NCBI GenBank assembly: GCA_016794505.1
Contig: JAEUJZ010000145.1
Span: 62,001-126,000, forward strand
Source of the DNA: Myxococcales bacterium
GTDB taxonomy: Bacteria; Myxococcota_A; Polyangia; Palsa-1104; JAEUJZ01
DNA length: 64,000 nt
Reading direction: 5' to 3'
Below are positions 1 through 7,992 of this stretch, piece by piece. A model generated the notes under the pieces. That model searched no databases. It saw only the letters and a program-made list of their open reading frames with translations, and was not told the DNA's origin. Both the position numbers and the translations under genes were made by a program. Every line of letters begins with the position of its first letter. The stretch's first letter is position 1.

Positions 1-58
1 TCGGCATCAAGCGCTGATCGTCTCTGCCCGTCCGCTGTGGCCTGGCCGTCGCCCGCAC

Positions 59-652
59 TTACAGACGGACGCGGACTTCGTAACGGCGGTTCTTGGCTTG
101 CTTGGCGGGGGTGTTGTCGGGCTTGACCAGCGGCTCTTCTGCGCCCTTGCCAACCGACAGGATCTCGCCCGCGGGCACGCCCTTTGCGACGAGCTGCTTG
201 ACCATCACCGCCGCCCGTCGCGCCGACAGCTCTTTGTTGTGCGCTGCGTTGCCGCGGGTATCGGTGTGACCCGAGACCTCGAACTTAAAGCCCGAGACAC
301 CGGCTGAGGTCAGCGTCTTTTTTGCCTGCAAGATGACGTTGGCCAGCTTCTGCGCCTTGCCGTCACAGCCAGGCTCCAGCTCGTCGCTGTCGCTCTTGAA
401 GCTGCACTGGTTCTTGCGCGCTTCACTGAGCAGCTGATCGTTGACCTTCTTTTCGAGTGGGGCGGTGATCTTTTTGCCGGCGGCGCTCTTGGTCGCTTCG
501 ACGGCCTTGTTGCCGACGTTCTTGGCGGCCGCCTGCACCTCGGGGTTGCTGGCGGCGCTCTTTACCGCGTCCATGAAGCCATCGGCGCGGACGCCAAAAA
601 TGGGTAGAGCAAAGAAACCGACGAGGGTCAGGGTACACAAGCGGATGCGCAT
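59..652 (-). CDS. OmpA family peptidoglycan-binding envelope protein
   Basis: Predicted secreted protein of 197 aa with a C-terminal OmpA-like domain that would bind peptidoglycan and tie the outer membrane or periplasm to the wall. The N-terminus (MRIRLCTLTLVGFFALP) is a signal peptide. The last 75 or so residues hold the family pattern: GHTDTRG, then LSARRA, then NRRYEVRV near the end. The region between (about residues 25-80) is Ala/Lys-rich and looks helical. The start at 652 is chosen because GGAGG lies about 6 nt upstream and the signal peptide begins there; an in-frame upstream ATG at 709 has neither. The gene lies alone near the window edge, transcribed leftward. Confidence 0.88.
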   Translation of the reverse strand: MRIRLCTLTLVGFFALPIFGVRADGFMDAVKSAASNPEVQAAAKNVGNKAVEATKSAAGKKITAPLEKKVNDQLLSEARKNQCSFKSDSDELEPGCDGKAQKLANVILQAKKTLTSAGVSGFKFEVSGHTDTRGNAAHNKELSARRAAVMVKQLVAKGVPAGEILSVGKGAEEPLVKPDNTPAKQAKNRRYEVRVRL

Positions 653-802
653 GAAGTTCCTCCGATAGATGGGGTCTTGGCGCCTGCGACCGAGGTCGCT
701 CGGCAGCATGGATATCGACGTGAACGCAGCGCGAAAAGTCTCCGTTCGACGAAGCCCCCCTGCCTATTCTGGAGGAGACCCCGGCCCCTGGTAGAGGAAA
801 AA

Positions 803-1459
803 TCAGAGCCTCTGCCACGTGCCAAACAGGCGATCCAGCCAAGGAAACGTGCCGGCATAGTTTCCCCGCCGGCCTTGGTGATCGAGCGCGTGGTGGGTGT
901 GATGAAAGTCCGGCGTGACCACGATGTGCTCAAGTACGCCCCAGCGCAGCGACAGGTTGGCGTGCAGGAGCGCGGTATAGACCCGCCGCAGCAGAACCAG
1001 CGACGACAGCGACGACAGCGACGCCCCCAAAAGCAGGCCCGGCAAGGCCACGACAAGCGCATGCAGCAAGAGATCCAGCGGGTGCTGACGCCAGGTCTTT
1101 AGCCAGTCCAGCTGGCGCGGCGCGTGGTGCAGCGCGTGAAAGCGCCACAGCCACGGCACCTCGTGCATCCCGCGATGCAGAACGTACGCCAGAAGCTCGG
1201 CGCCGAGGAAGCTGGCAAGCAAGCGCCACAGCGACGGAGACGCTGACGGTATCCGCGTCGCAAGAACGGAAACGATCGGCGCCGCCACCACGTTGAGCGT
1301 CACCACGCCGGCAACGAGCCAGCCCAGATCGCCCAGCCAAGCTCGTGGGGTAAAGCGCGGGCGCTCGCGCGGCCACAGAAGCTCAAGCGGCCAAAGGATC
1401 AGCGCCATCAGGACGACAAAGGCAGCCGTCCGCACGACAAGGTCCATCGGCGTCGGCAT
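803..1459 (-). CDS. Fatty acid hydroxylase / sterol desaturase family membrane protein
   Basis: Integral membrane di-iron oxygenase-type protein of 218 aa. The three His clusters expected for the family are visible: HRGMH, HALHH and HHTHH, with hydrophobic segments at the N-terminus (MALILWPLELLW) and in the middle (LLLHALVVALPGLLLG). The family hydroxylates or desaturates lipid, sterol or carotenoid substrates; the substrate cannot be told from the sequence. The start codon lies only 3 nt after the stop of a small membrane ORF (1463-1690), suggesting one transcript and coupled translation. The length is typical for short bacterial members. Confidence 0.88.
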   Translation of the reverse strand: MPTPMDLVVRTAAFVVLMALILWPLELLWPRERPRFTPRAWLGDLGWLVAGVVTLNVVAAPIVSVLATRIPSASPSLWRLLASFLGAELLAYVLHRGMHEVPWLWRFHALHHAPRQLDWLKTWRQHPLDLLLHALVVALPGLLLGASLSSLSSLVLLRRVYTALLHANLSLRWGVLEHIVVTPDFHHTHHALDHQGRRGNYAGTFPWLDRLFGTWQRL

Positions 1460-1462
1460 GGC

Positions 1463-1690
1463 CTAGTACCCGTCGTATAGATCCGAGACCAGCGCCAGCC
1501 GAGCGCCTTCGAACAGCAGCAGAAGCAGCAGCGCACAGCCCAAAAGCAGCAGCAGGACCAGCGGCCGACGAAATCGCGACGCAGACCGCGGCGAGGCAGG
1601 TGCCGACGGATCGAGGAAGTGGTCGGTGGGTACATCGCTGGTGGCAGCAAGAACCAAAAAGGAAGCAGGTCCGCGGGTGTCTGTGTGCAT
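1463..1690 (-). CDS. Small single-pass membrane protein, hypothetical
   Basis: 75-aa ORF directly upstream of the fatty-acid hydroxylase gene, with a 3-nt gap. It has a Ser/Pro/Arg-rich N-terminal half (residues 1-45) and one very hydrophobic stretch rich in Leu (about residues 46-62), then a short tail ending LVSDLYDGY. No family is recognised. The case for a real gene is the tight spacing to the next gene and the clean transmembrane segment. The case against is a weak ribosome site and simple composition. It could be a small partner of the hydroxylase or a leader ORF that couples its translation. Confidence 0.45.
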   Translation of the reverse strand: MHTDTRGPASFLVLAATSDVPTDHFLDPSAPASPRSASRFRRPLVLLLLLGCALLLLLLFEGARLALVSDLYDGY

Positions 1691-1909
1691 GTCCCAAAAG
1701 ATGCTCGACGACTCTGCAGGCCGCGTGAACAGGTCATGGAAAGGTCCGGGCAGAGCTGTGCAAATCCCATGCAGAAGGCCGAGCCCGGAAGAAAAACGCG
1801 CAGGCAGACGCCCGCGGGCGCCCATGGGCCAAGCGGCCGGAAACGACGTGTTCTGCGTCGCCGAACCGTTGGCAAAGCACTTGCAATCACCTCGCCCCGG
1901 AGGTGCCGT

Positions 1910-3547
1910 ATGTCGGGTCGTTTTTCGGTTCAGGGTTCGCTGCTCGCCGATCGCTACAAGCTGGATGAGGTGCTCGGCAAAGGCTCGATGGGCGCGGTGT
2001 ATCGCGCGATGGATGAGAAGCTGCGCCAGCCCTGCGCGATCAAGCTGCTGCACCACTTGGTCAACGAACAGGACGAGCAGTATGGCCGCTTCGCCACCGA
2101 GGCGGCGGCCATCACACAGCTGTTCCATCCCAACATCGTGCAGGTGCGCGAGTTCAGCAAGGACGGAAGCGGCGTGCCGTTTTTGGTGATGGAATTCCTG
2201 CGCGGACGCGATCTGTACAGCCTGCTGCAAGATCGCCCTCGTCTGTCGCTGTTGCAGACGCTGGACATCCTGCGCCAAGTCGGCAGCGCGCTGCACTGCG
2301 CCCACAGCCAGGGCATCGTGCATCGCGACATCAAGCCCAAGAATGTCTTTCTTTCGCGGCAGACCAACGCCTATGGCGATGACTTTGAAGTGGTCAAGGT
2401 CGTCGACTTTGGGCTGTCCAAGTTCATCGGCCGCAAAGCCCGCAACGAGACCGGCCTGGGCACGATCCTCGGCACGCTGGAGTACCTGTCGCCAGAAGCG
2501 ACGCTGGGTGTGCCGAGCGCCGTCGACTACCGCGCCGATCAGTGGGCTCTGGGCGTCATGGCGTATCGCATGCTGTCGGGTCGGCTGCCCTTTGACCACG
2601 ACGACCCGGTGCAGCTCTTGGTCTCTGTACGCGAGCGGCCGCCGATCCCGCTGAAGCGCCTAGTCCCCGAGCTGCCCGAGCACATCGATGCCGCGATTCG
2701 ACGCGCTCTGGCCAAGAAGAAGGAAGACCGCTTTGCCACCGTGCAAGACTTCGTGCGTGCGCTCGATGGCTTGCCTTCGGCTCACTGCGCCATGCAGCCG
2801 GCTGCGCCGTCATTGGGTGTGCCGACCCTGATGCTGCCGCACGTGGCCATGCCCGGCACCGTGCTATCCGTGCCGGAGCCCGTGATCTTCGAGGCATCCA
2901 AGCGCTTGCGCAGCGCCGTGGCAGTCCTGCCGGCCTCGGCTGTGCCCCTATCGCCAAGCCGCAGCGACGGAGTTCCCAAGGTCGAAGCGGCATCCGAGCC
3001 GACCCGCCCACGCGCCATTTCGATCCAAAGGACGCGGACTGCGGCGCGGACCATCCGGCCGTGGCGCGTTGCCGCAGCCCTGGCGCTTGGCTTGGGACTG
3101 AGCATCTTCGGATCGCTGTCGGCGCAGCGCCTGCTACGCAGCCCACGATCCGTCCAGACCGCACCGGCCGCGGGTACCGATCGCGGGATCCCGGCATCGG
3201 GAACGCTTCCTATCGCGGTGGCCGCGCCGTCCGCAGCCGCAAAACCAGAAGCGCCAGAAGACGCAGCGATGCAGACGGGACCGAGCAAGCCGAGCAGCCC
3301 GGCCAAAGCGGCCACGCCCAGCTCGAATCACGGCTCGGCCCCGGCCAAGCGAGGCAAAGCCGCTGCACGCCCCTCGCGCAGCGCCAGCGGACCCAGCGAA
3401 GCCCGCTCTTTGGTCAGCGAGCCTGCAAGCGCACTGTCCGCGACGATTGTGCCCGCTCTTCCGCTCACCGCCGCGGCGCTCGACAGCGTCCGTACAGCGA
3501 CGGACACGCAGCCTGCCTATCAGCCACGCATCTCGATGGTCGACTGA
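1910..3547 (+). CDS. Ser/Thr protein kinase with transmembrane anchor
   Basis: Eukaryotic-like Ser/Thr kinase of 545 aa. The kinase domain spans about residues 15-285 and has the catalytic set intact: Gly-rich loop GKGSMGAVY, CAIK Lys45, HRDIKPKN (Asp140) and DFG (166-168), followed by a TLEYLSPE motif. After it comes a Pro/Ala-rich linker, one membrane segment near residue 384 (VAAALALGLGLSIFG) and a low-complexity Ala/Pro/Ser tail of about 135 aa on the far side. No PASTA or other sensor domain is seen. The start at 1910 has GGAGGT six nt upstream; earlier in-frame starts lack this. It is convergent with the acyl-CoA dehydrogenase gene, 17 nt away. Confidence 0.93.
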   Translation: MSGRFSVQGSLLADRYKLDEVLGKGSMGAVYRAMDEKLRQPCAIKLLHHLVNEQDEQYGRFATEAAAITQLFHPNIVQVREFSKDGSGVPFLVMEFLRGRDLYSLLQDRPRLSLLQTLDILRQVGSALHCAHSQGIVHRDIKPKNVFLSRQTNAYGDDFEVVKVVDFGLSKFIGRKARNETGLGTILGTLEYLSPEATLGVPSAVDYRADQWALGVMAYRMLSGRLPFDHDDPVQLLVSVRERPPIPLKRLVPELPEHIDAAIRRALAKKKEDRFATVQDFVRALDGLPSAHCAMQPAAPSLGVPTLMLPHVAMPGTVLSVPEPVIFEASKRLRSAVAVLPASAVPLSPSRSDGVPKVEAASEPTRPRAISIQRTRTAARTIRPWRVAAALALGLGLSIFGSLSAQRLLRSPRSVQTAPAAGTDRGIPASGTLPIAVAAPSAAAKPEAPEDAAMQTGPSKPSSPAKAATPSSNHGSAPAKRGKAAARPSRSASGPSEARSLVSEPASALSATIVPALPLTAAALDSVRTATDTQPAYQPRISMVD

Positions 3548-3564
3548 AAAACGGCCCGATCTCG

Positions 3565-5352
3565 CTACAGCACGCCATCAAATGGATAGGGCTGGCCGAT
3601 GTAGCAGTCGTCGGCGATGGACTTCATAAGCTCGTCGTCGTTCTGCGTAAAGCGGGCCAGCGTCTCGGTAATGCGGGTGCTGGCGCGCGAGCAAAAGCCG
3701 ATGCACAAGCGCAGCTCACGCTCGGCGCGATCGAGCTCGCCGCCGGCTTCCGGCATGGCGTGATCGCCGCGGGCATCTTTTTGGTACAGCGCCGCCGAGG
3801 CGCGCGACACCGACGCGCACATCGCGTACAGATCGATCACGACATTGGCCACCCGACTCTGCACGTACTGCATCTCGGCGATGAAGCGACCGTGTCGGCG
3901 CAGCACGCGATCGACCTCGCGCGTCAGCGATTCGATGGTGTCTTCGATCAGCACGGCTTCGCGCTTCAGCCGCGGATGATGTCGTGCCAAGATCGCGCGT
4001 CCGTACGCTGCCGTGCGCACTTTTTCCACCAAGGTCTCGACGACCAAGCCATAGCCACGCAGCGGAAACTTGATGGCATCGGACAGACGCGCAAGCTGCT
4101 CGCCGGGTCCGGCCAAGCCGTTTAGCGCGATGTAACAGCGCAGCACTTCGTTGGTGCCACCGGGATACAGCGAGTACAGCCGCGCGTCGCGCAAGAGCCG
4201 CTCGTATGGATAGTCATTGGCGTACCCGCAGCCCGCGGCGACCTGGCTGGCATCGGTGGCGGCGCGCCACAGCATCTCGCTGGACAAGACCTTGGCACAC
4301 GCGGTCTCAAGCGATGTGTCGATGGGGCGCCCCTGGCTGCTGGCGTCGAGCAGACCCGCGGTCAAATAGACCACCGACTCGGCGGCATACAGGTCGACGG
4401 CCATGCTGGCGCACTTTTCTTTGATCATGCCGAGCGTGCTCAGCAAGCGGCCGAACTGATGGCGGCTGGTTGCGTGCTGCACCGCCAAGCGCAAGAGCGT
4501 GCGCGTCGTCCCCAAGCAGACCGCGGCAAAGGCCAGGCGCCCAAAGTTGATGGTCTCCATCAGCACCTTGAATCCGCCGCCGAGTCCCCCCAGAAGCTGG
4601 GCTCCGCTGGCCCGCACCTCTTCGATGTAAAGCGCCGTCGTGCTGCTGCCCCGCACACCCAGCTTGCGCCGCTCACTGCCGACGATGACACCCGGACCTG
4701 GGTCGAGCAAAAAGCCCGAGATGCGATCGACTTCCCCCGCGGTGCGCGCGACCTGCGTCTGGGCAAACAGCACGTGAAGCCCGGCCAAGCCACCGTTGGT
4801 CACCCACGACTTGCTGCCGTTTAGCAGAAAGCCTTGCCCGTCGGGCTGCGGCTCGGCGCGCATGCGGATCGACGCGGCATCGCTGCCCGCCACCGGCTCG
4901 GTCACGGCAAAGCTGGCGATGGTCTCGCCGCTGGCTAGCTTGGGCAGATATCGACGACGCTGGTCGTCGCTACCAAACACAGTCAGCGCCTTGGCCGCCA
5001 AGGCTGCGTGCGTGCCCAGCGTCACGGCCAGCGAGCCATCGATGGCGCCCAGCGCATCGAACACCCGGCACGTCGCCCCTGCCCCCAGCCCCAGGCCTCC
5101 GTACGCCGTCGGAATGTTCACGCCAAACAGGCCCAACGGACGCAGCCCCGCAAGCACGGACTCGGGAATCCGCTCATCGCGATCGATGGCGTTCGCATCG
5201 ATCTGCTGCCGCGCAAACTCATGCAGCTGCTCGACAAGCTTGGACGTGCGAGCCTGTTCCTCTCGGTGCAAGCGGGGAAAGGGAAAGATCAGCTCTTCGC
5301 GTAGATCGCCGAAGAACAAGCTCTTGCCAAAGCTCGGCAGGTTGCGACTCAT
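3565..5352 (-). CDS. Acyl-CoA dehydrogenase (VLCAD/ACAD9-like size)
   Basis: Flavoprotein of 595 aa that would oxidise acyl-CoA to trans-2-enoyl-CoA in beta-oxidation. Family signatures are plain: the flavin-binding AVTEPVAGSD, KSWVTNGG, RKLGVRGSSTTALY, and QVAAGCGYANDYPYERLLRD with GGTNEVLR near residue 420. The extra C-terminal region of about 170 aa is typical of the long VLCAD/ACAD9-like type rather than the 380-aa short-chain type. The start at 5352 (MSRNLPSFGKSLFFGD) is preferred over a longer frame because a TATCCT hexamer lies 8 nt before it; there is no Shine-Dalgarno. It is divergent from the deoxyhypusine-synthase homologue. Confidence 0.92.
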   Translation of the reverse strand: MSRNLPSFGKSLFFGDLREELIFPFPRLHREEQARTSKLVEQLHEFARQQIDANAIDRDERIPESVLAGLRPLGLFGVNIPTAYGGLGLGAGATCRVFDALGAIDGSLAVTLGTHAALAAKALTVFGSDDQRRRYLPKLASGETIASFAVTEPVAGSDAASIRMRAEPQPDGQGFLLNGSKSWVTNGGLAGLHVLFAQTQVARTAGEVDRISGFLLDPGPGVIVGSERRKLGVRGSSTTALYIEEVRASGAQLLGGLGGGFKVLMETINFGRLAFAAVCLGTTRTLLRLAVQHATSRHQFGRLLSTLGMIKEKCASMAVDLYAAESVVYLTAGLLDASSQGRPIDTSLETACAKVLSSEMLWRAATDASQVAAGCGYANDYPYERLLRDARLYSLYPGGTNEVLRCYIALNGLAGPGEQLARLSDAIKFPLRGYGLVVETLVEKVRTAAYGRAILARHHPRLKREAVLIEDTIESLTREVDRVLRRHGRFIAEMQYVQSRVANVVIDLYAMCASVSRASAALYQKDARGDHAMPEAGGELDRAERELRLCIGFCSRASTRITETLARFTQNDDELMKSIADDCYIGQPYPFDGVL

Positions 5353-5360
5353 GGCTGGCG

Positions 5361-5366
5361 AGGATA
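5361..5366 (-). promoter_or_regulatory. -10-like TATCCT just before acyl-CoA dehydrogenase start
   Basis: TATCCT on the minus strand ends 8 nt before the ATG at 5352. There is no Shine-Dalgarno. If it is a true -10 element the mRNA would start at or next to the start codon. Confidence 0.4.
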
Positions 5367-5447
5367 CCGCAAACCCCACCGCCGACGCGGCCGATCCCAT
5401 GCACCGCCGACCCAGCCCATTCGCCACACACGTATCCCCAGCCTGCG

Positions 5448-5489
5448 CGATGCGGTTTCATCTCGATGCGATTTCATCTCGATGCGATC
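5448..5489 (+). repeat. 16-bp tandem repeat in deoxyhypusine-synthase-like promoter
   Basis: Two adjacent copies of a 16-bp unit (CGATGCGRTTTCATCT; 5448-5463 and 5464-5479) and a third partial copy (CGATGCGAT...) from 5480. The copies run up to within 5 nt of a TATAGT hexamer, so they would cover the -35 and upstream region. A helically awkward 16-bp spacing argues against simple same-face binding, but repeats in this position are commonly operator sites. Confidence 0.6.
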
Positions 5490-5493
5490 TGGA

Positions 5494-5499
5494 TATAGT
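5494..5499 (+). promoter_or_regulatory. -10-like TATAGT before deoxyhypusine-synthase-like gene
   Basis: TATAGT ends 8 nt before the ATG at 5508. The spacer has no ribosome-binding sequence, so a leaderless or near-leaderless mRNA is inferred. Confidence 0.5.
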
Positions 5500-5507
5500 G
5501 CCGCGCC

Positions 5508-6842
5508 ATGGCGACACGATTTCCTTGTCAAAGTGGAGAGCGCTCGACGACGAGTGCGGCCGATGCAGCGGTGGCGAGCACGCTGCCGGATGGTGTACCT
5601 GCGGCGCCCAGTCGACGGACCGTGCGGGTCAAGAGGGTCGATGCCTGCGAGACGATGGAGGACCTGTTCCTGCACTGCCTGCCGGCGTTCGGCGGCGCTT
5701 ACCTGCGGCGCATCTACACCATCCTCGATCAGGCGATCGGCGCGGGGTGCCCGCTGACCTTGGCCATCGCCGGACCGGTGACGGTGTCCGGGCAGCACCA
5801 CACCTGGCTGATCCCGCTGCTTGAGACAGGCTGGGTGGCGTACCTTTCAACCACCGACGCGGTCTGCTATCACGACGGCCACCGCGCGCTGGACGAGCAC
5901 GGCGGCGAGCCGATTTATGAAGTGCCAATCTTTGGCGATGACGGCGCCCTGCGCGAGTCGGGCACGATCCGCGTCACCGACATGGGCTTCGACGAGCAAG
6001 TCCTGATGGATCAGGATCGCTTCCTGACCGCCTGCCTGCTTCGCCCCGAGTTCCAAAAGAAGATGACCGGCACCGAGCTTCGTCATCTTTTGGGTCGCTG
6101 CTACGGCGCGCAAGAGGCGAAAAACCAGGTCACGCCCGGCCTGCTTTCGACCTGCGAGCGCTTGGCGATCCCGATCTTGGTGGGCGCTCCGGGCGACGGC
6201 AGCGTGTTTCTAAACGCGATGAAGCTGTGGGCGATGCGCAGAGCGGGTCTGCTGCCCAGCGACGGGCCAAGCTTTGATCTGGATGTCGCGGCCGAGGTCT
6301 TTGAGTCCTGCGCCTATCACCACTGGGGCCTGTTCGAGCACCCCAGCCACGCCATCGCGACGCTGATCTTGGGCGGCGGCGTGCCCAAGAATTACAACCT
6401 GCAGCCCGAGCCCGCGCTGTCGCAGATCTTGGGGCTGGCCGATGTGCGCGGCTATGCCTTTGACGTGCAGATCACCAGCGCCCCGATCACCGATGGCTCG
6501 CTGTCGTCATGCCCGCCAGCCGAAGCCGTAACCTGGGGCAAAGTTGATAAGGATTTATACCAACAGACCACCGAGAGCATGCAGGGCGACTACTCGCTGG
6601 TCATGCCGTTTCTGATCAAGGCGCTGCTCGACAACCGCGCCCGCTATGTCCGCTGGGCCGAGCGCATGGGCGAAGAGGCGCTGTTTGAAAAGCACCCCAA
6701 GGCGCGCGGCTATCTGCGACCGCAGGCCGGATACCGGCTGTTCGAGCGGCGGCAGGCGCTCAGCGAGACGCTGCTCGCAGCGGTCAAGGAAAACAGCGAG
6801 TGGCTCAAAGCGACGCTCGGCTATCCACTGGCGATGAAGTAG
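5508..6842 (+). CDS. Deoxyhypusine synthase family protein
   Basis: 444-aa NAD-dependent enzyme of the deoxyhypusine synthase (DHS) fold. Visible hallmarks are LAIAGPVTVSG, the glycine motif LGGGVPKN and the EAVTWGK block, whose Lys345 aligns with the catalytic Lys of eukaryotic DHS (EAVSWGK). True DHS modifies eIF5A, which bacteria lack. Bacterial relatives are thought to transfer a 4-aminobutyl group to small amines, giving spermidine-like or homospermidine products, so a polyamine role is inferred rather than shown. The first 40 or so residues are low complexity; the ATG at 5508 is favoured by the TATAGT just before it. rlmH follows after 10 nt and is probably cotranscribed. Confidence 0.88.
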   Translation: MATRFPCQSGERSTTSAADAAVASTLPDGVPAAPSRRTVRVKRVDACETMEDLFLHCLPAFGGAYLRRIYTILDQAIGAGCPLTLAIAGPVTVSGQHHTWLIPLLETGWVAYLSTTDAVCYHDGHRALDEHGGEPIYEVPIFGDDGALRESGTIRVTDMGFDEQVLMDQDRFLTACLLRPEFQKKMTGTELRHLLGRCYGAQEAKNQVTPGLLSTCERLAIPILVGAPGDGSVFLNAMKLWAMRRAGLLPSDGPSFDLDVAAEVFESCAYHHWGLFEHPSHAIATLILGGGVPKNYNLQPEPALSQILGLADVRGYAFDVQITSAPITDGSLSSCPPAEAVTWGKVDKDLYQQTTESMQGDYSLVMPFLIKALLDNRARYVRWAERMGEEALFEKHPKARGYLRPQAGYRLFERRQALSETLLAAVKENSEWLKATLGYPLAMK

Positions 6843-6852
6843 CGGTGCGATC

Positions 6853-7278
6853 GTGCGCCTGACGCTTTTGGCCGTCGGCAAGCTGCGCGATCCCTGGGTC
6901 GCGGCTGGCTGCGACGAGTACTTGGCCCGCCTGCGCAACCGCTTCACCATCGAGGTGATCGAAGTCAAGCGCGACGCCGATATGCTGCCGCGCCTGCCGC
7001 CTCGTCAGCTTGTCTGGGTGCTCGACGAGCGCGGGCAACAGGCAAGCTCGCGCGAGCTCGCCAGCAAGCTCGATCGCGTGCGCCACAGCGGCGGTGCGGG
7101 CCTGACTTTGTGCATCGGCGGCCCCGACGGTCATAGCGATGCGCTGCGGGCACGGGCCGATTACCTGCTTTCGCTGTCGCGGCTGACCTTGCCGCACCGC
7201 TTGGCGCGCGTGATTCTGCTGGAACAGCTCTACCGCGCGACCTCGATTCTGGCGGGCGAGCCATACCACCGCGACTGA
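6853..7278 (+). CDS. rlmH: 23S rRNA pseudouridine1915 N3-methyltransferase RlmH
   Basis: 141-aa SPOUT-family methyltransferase that methylates pseudouridine 1915 in helix 69 of 23S rRNA using SAM. Family motifs: N-terminal LLAVGKLRD, LDERGQQASSRELA, the SAM-binding knot region LCIGGPDGHSD, and the C-terminal LLEQLYRA...GEPYHRD, which matches the usual NHPYHR ending. Start codon GTG. It follows the DHS-like gene by 10 nt. Length is close to the E. coli enzyme (155 aa). Confidence 0.95.
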   Translation: MRLTLLAVGKLRDPWVAAGCDEYLARLRNRFTIEVIEVKRDADMLPRLPPRQLVWVLDERGQQASSRELASKLDRVRHSGGAGLTLCIGGPDGHSDALRARADYLLSLSRLTLPHRLARVILLEQLYRATSILAGEPYHRD

Positions 7279-7341
7279 GACAGGCCGCAACGTATCGAGG
7301 GTGAGCACTCGTCGAAGTCACGCCCCCCTGGGGTTTCCGCG

Positions 7342-7974
7342 CTAAAGACGCAGGCCCAGGCCCAGCGCAATGTTCATGCTCGACTGCGGCAGACGCGTCG
7401 CAGGCGGCGTCCCCGCCGTACCGTCGATGCCAAAGCGCATCCACAGCCCCAGCGCACGCGGCAGAGCATTGCGCGGCAAGATGTCGATGCCCAGCCGTAG
7501 AAATCCCCCAAGCAGCGTCGCCGACAGATCGGCATCTGCGGAATCCCCGCAGCAGCGCCACAGACGACCGGCGCTGGCCCCCAGGCCGATGCGCACCCAG
7601 TCGGTCAAGCGAAGCTGAGCCATGGCGTGGCCGCTGGCATCGATGTACATGCCGGAAAGGCCCTCGTCCCGTCCCACGTGCGACAAGAACAGGGCTCGCC
7701 CACCGAGAAGAAAGCCCAGGCCGCTCTCGAATTCCAGACCCAGGTTGATCTCGCCGCCGCCGCCGGCCAGATGGAAGCCGGGGTTGCGGTCGTCGGTCCA
7801 GGCCGCTCGCCAGGTGCCCACGCCTGCCACATCGAAGGCCAAGTGATCACCGATGTATCGCGCGGCGCTGGCGGCCGCCCCGGCTGCCTCGACGGGCCGG
7901 GCCTCGCCGAGGGTCAGGGTCAGTCCGAGGACCAGCAGGGCAAGCCGCAAACGCGCTCGTTTCAGGCGAAGCAA
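7342..7974 (-). CDS. Predicted outer-membrane beta-barrel protein
   Basis: 210-aa secreted protein of unknown function. The N-terminus (LRLALLVLGLTLTLG followed by ARPVEA) is a signal peptide. The rest alternates short Gly-rich amphipathic strands (GGGEINLGLEFESGLGF, DWVRIGLGASAG) and ends in LGLGLRL, as outer-membrane barrels often do. A pair of cysteines (RCC) sits near residue 136. The start codon would be TTG, with GGAGAC 4 nt upstream. It lies 18 nt downstream of a lipoprotein gene on the same strand and is probably cotranscribed with it. No named family is recognised. Confidence 0.68.
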   Translation of the reverse strand: MLRLKRARLRLALLVLGLTLTLGEARPVEAAGAAASAARYIGDHLAFDVAGVGTWRAAWTDDRNPGFHLAGGGGEINLGLEFESGLGFLLGGRALFLSHVGRDEGLSGMYIDASGHAMAQLRLTDWVRIGLGASAGRLWRCCGDSADADLSATLLGGFLRLGIDILPRNALPRALGLWMRFGIDGTAGTPPATRLPQSSMNIALGLGLRL

Positions 7975-7992
7975 GGCCGTCTCCAGGCTGTG

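Noticed and set aside
1691-2599. Minus-strand open frame covering the kinase gene
   Set aside because: Antisense to a kinase with complete motifs; only the last 75 codons (1463-1690), outside the kinase gene, merit listing.
3061-4125. Plus-strand open frame bridging the kinase and acyl-CoA dehydrogenase genes
   Set aside because: Overlaps both genes with strong family matches and has no start context.
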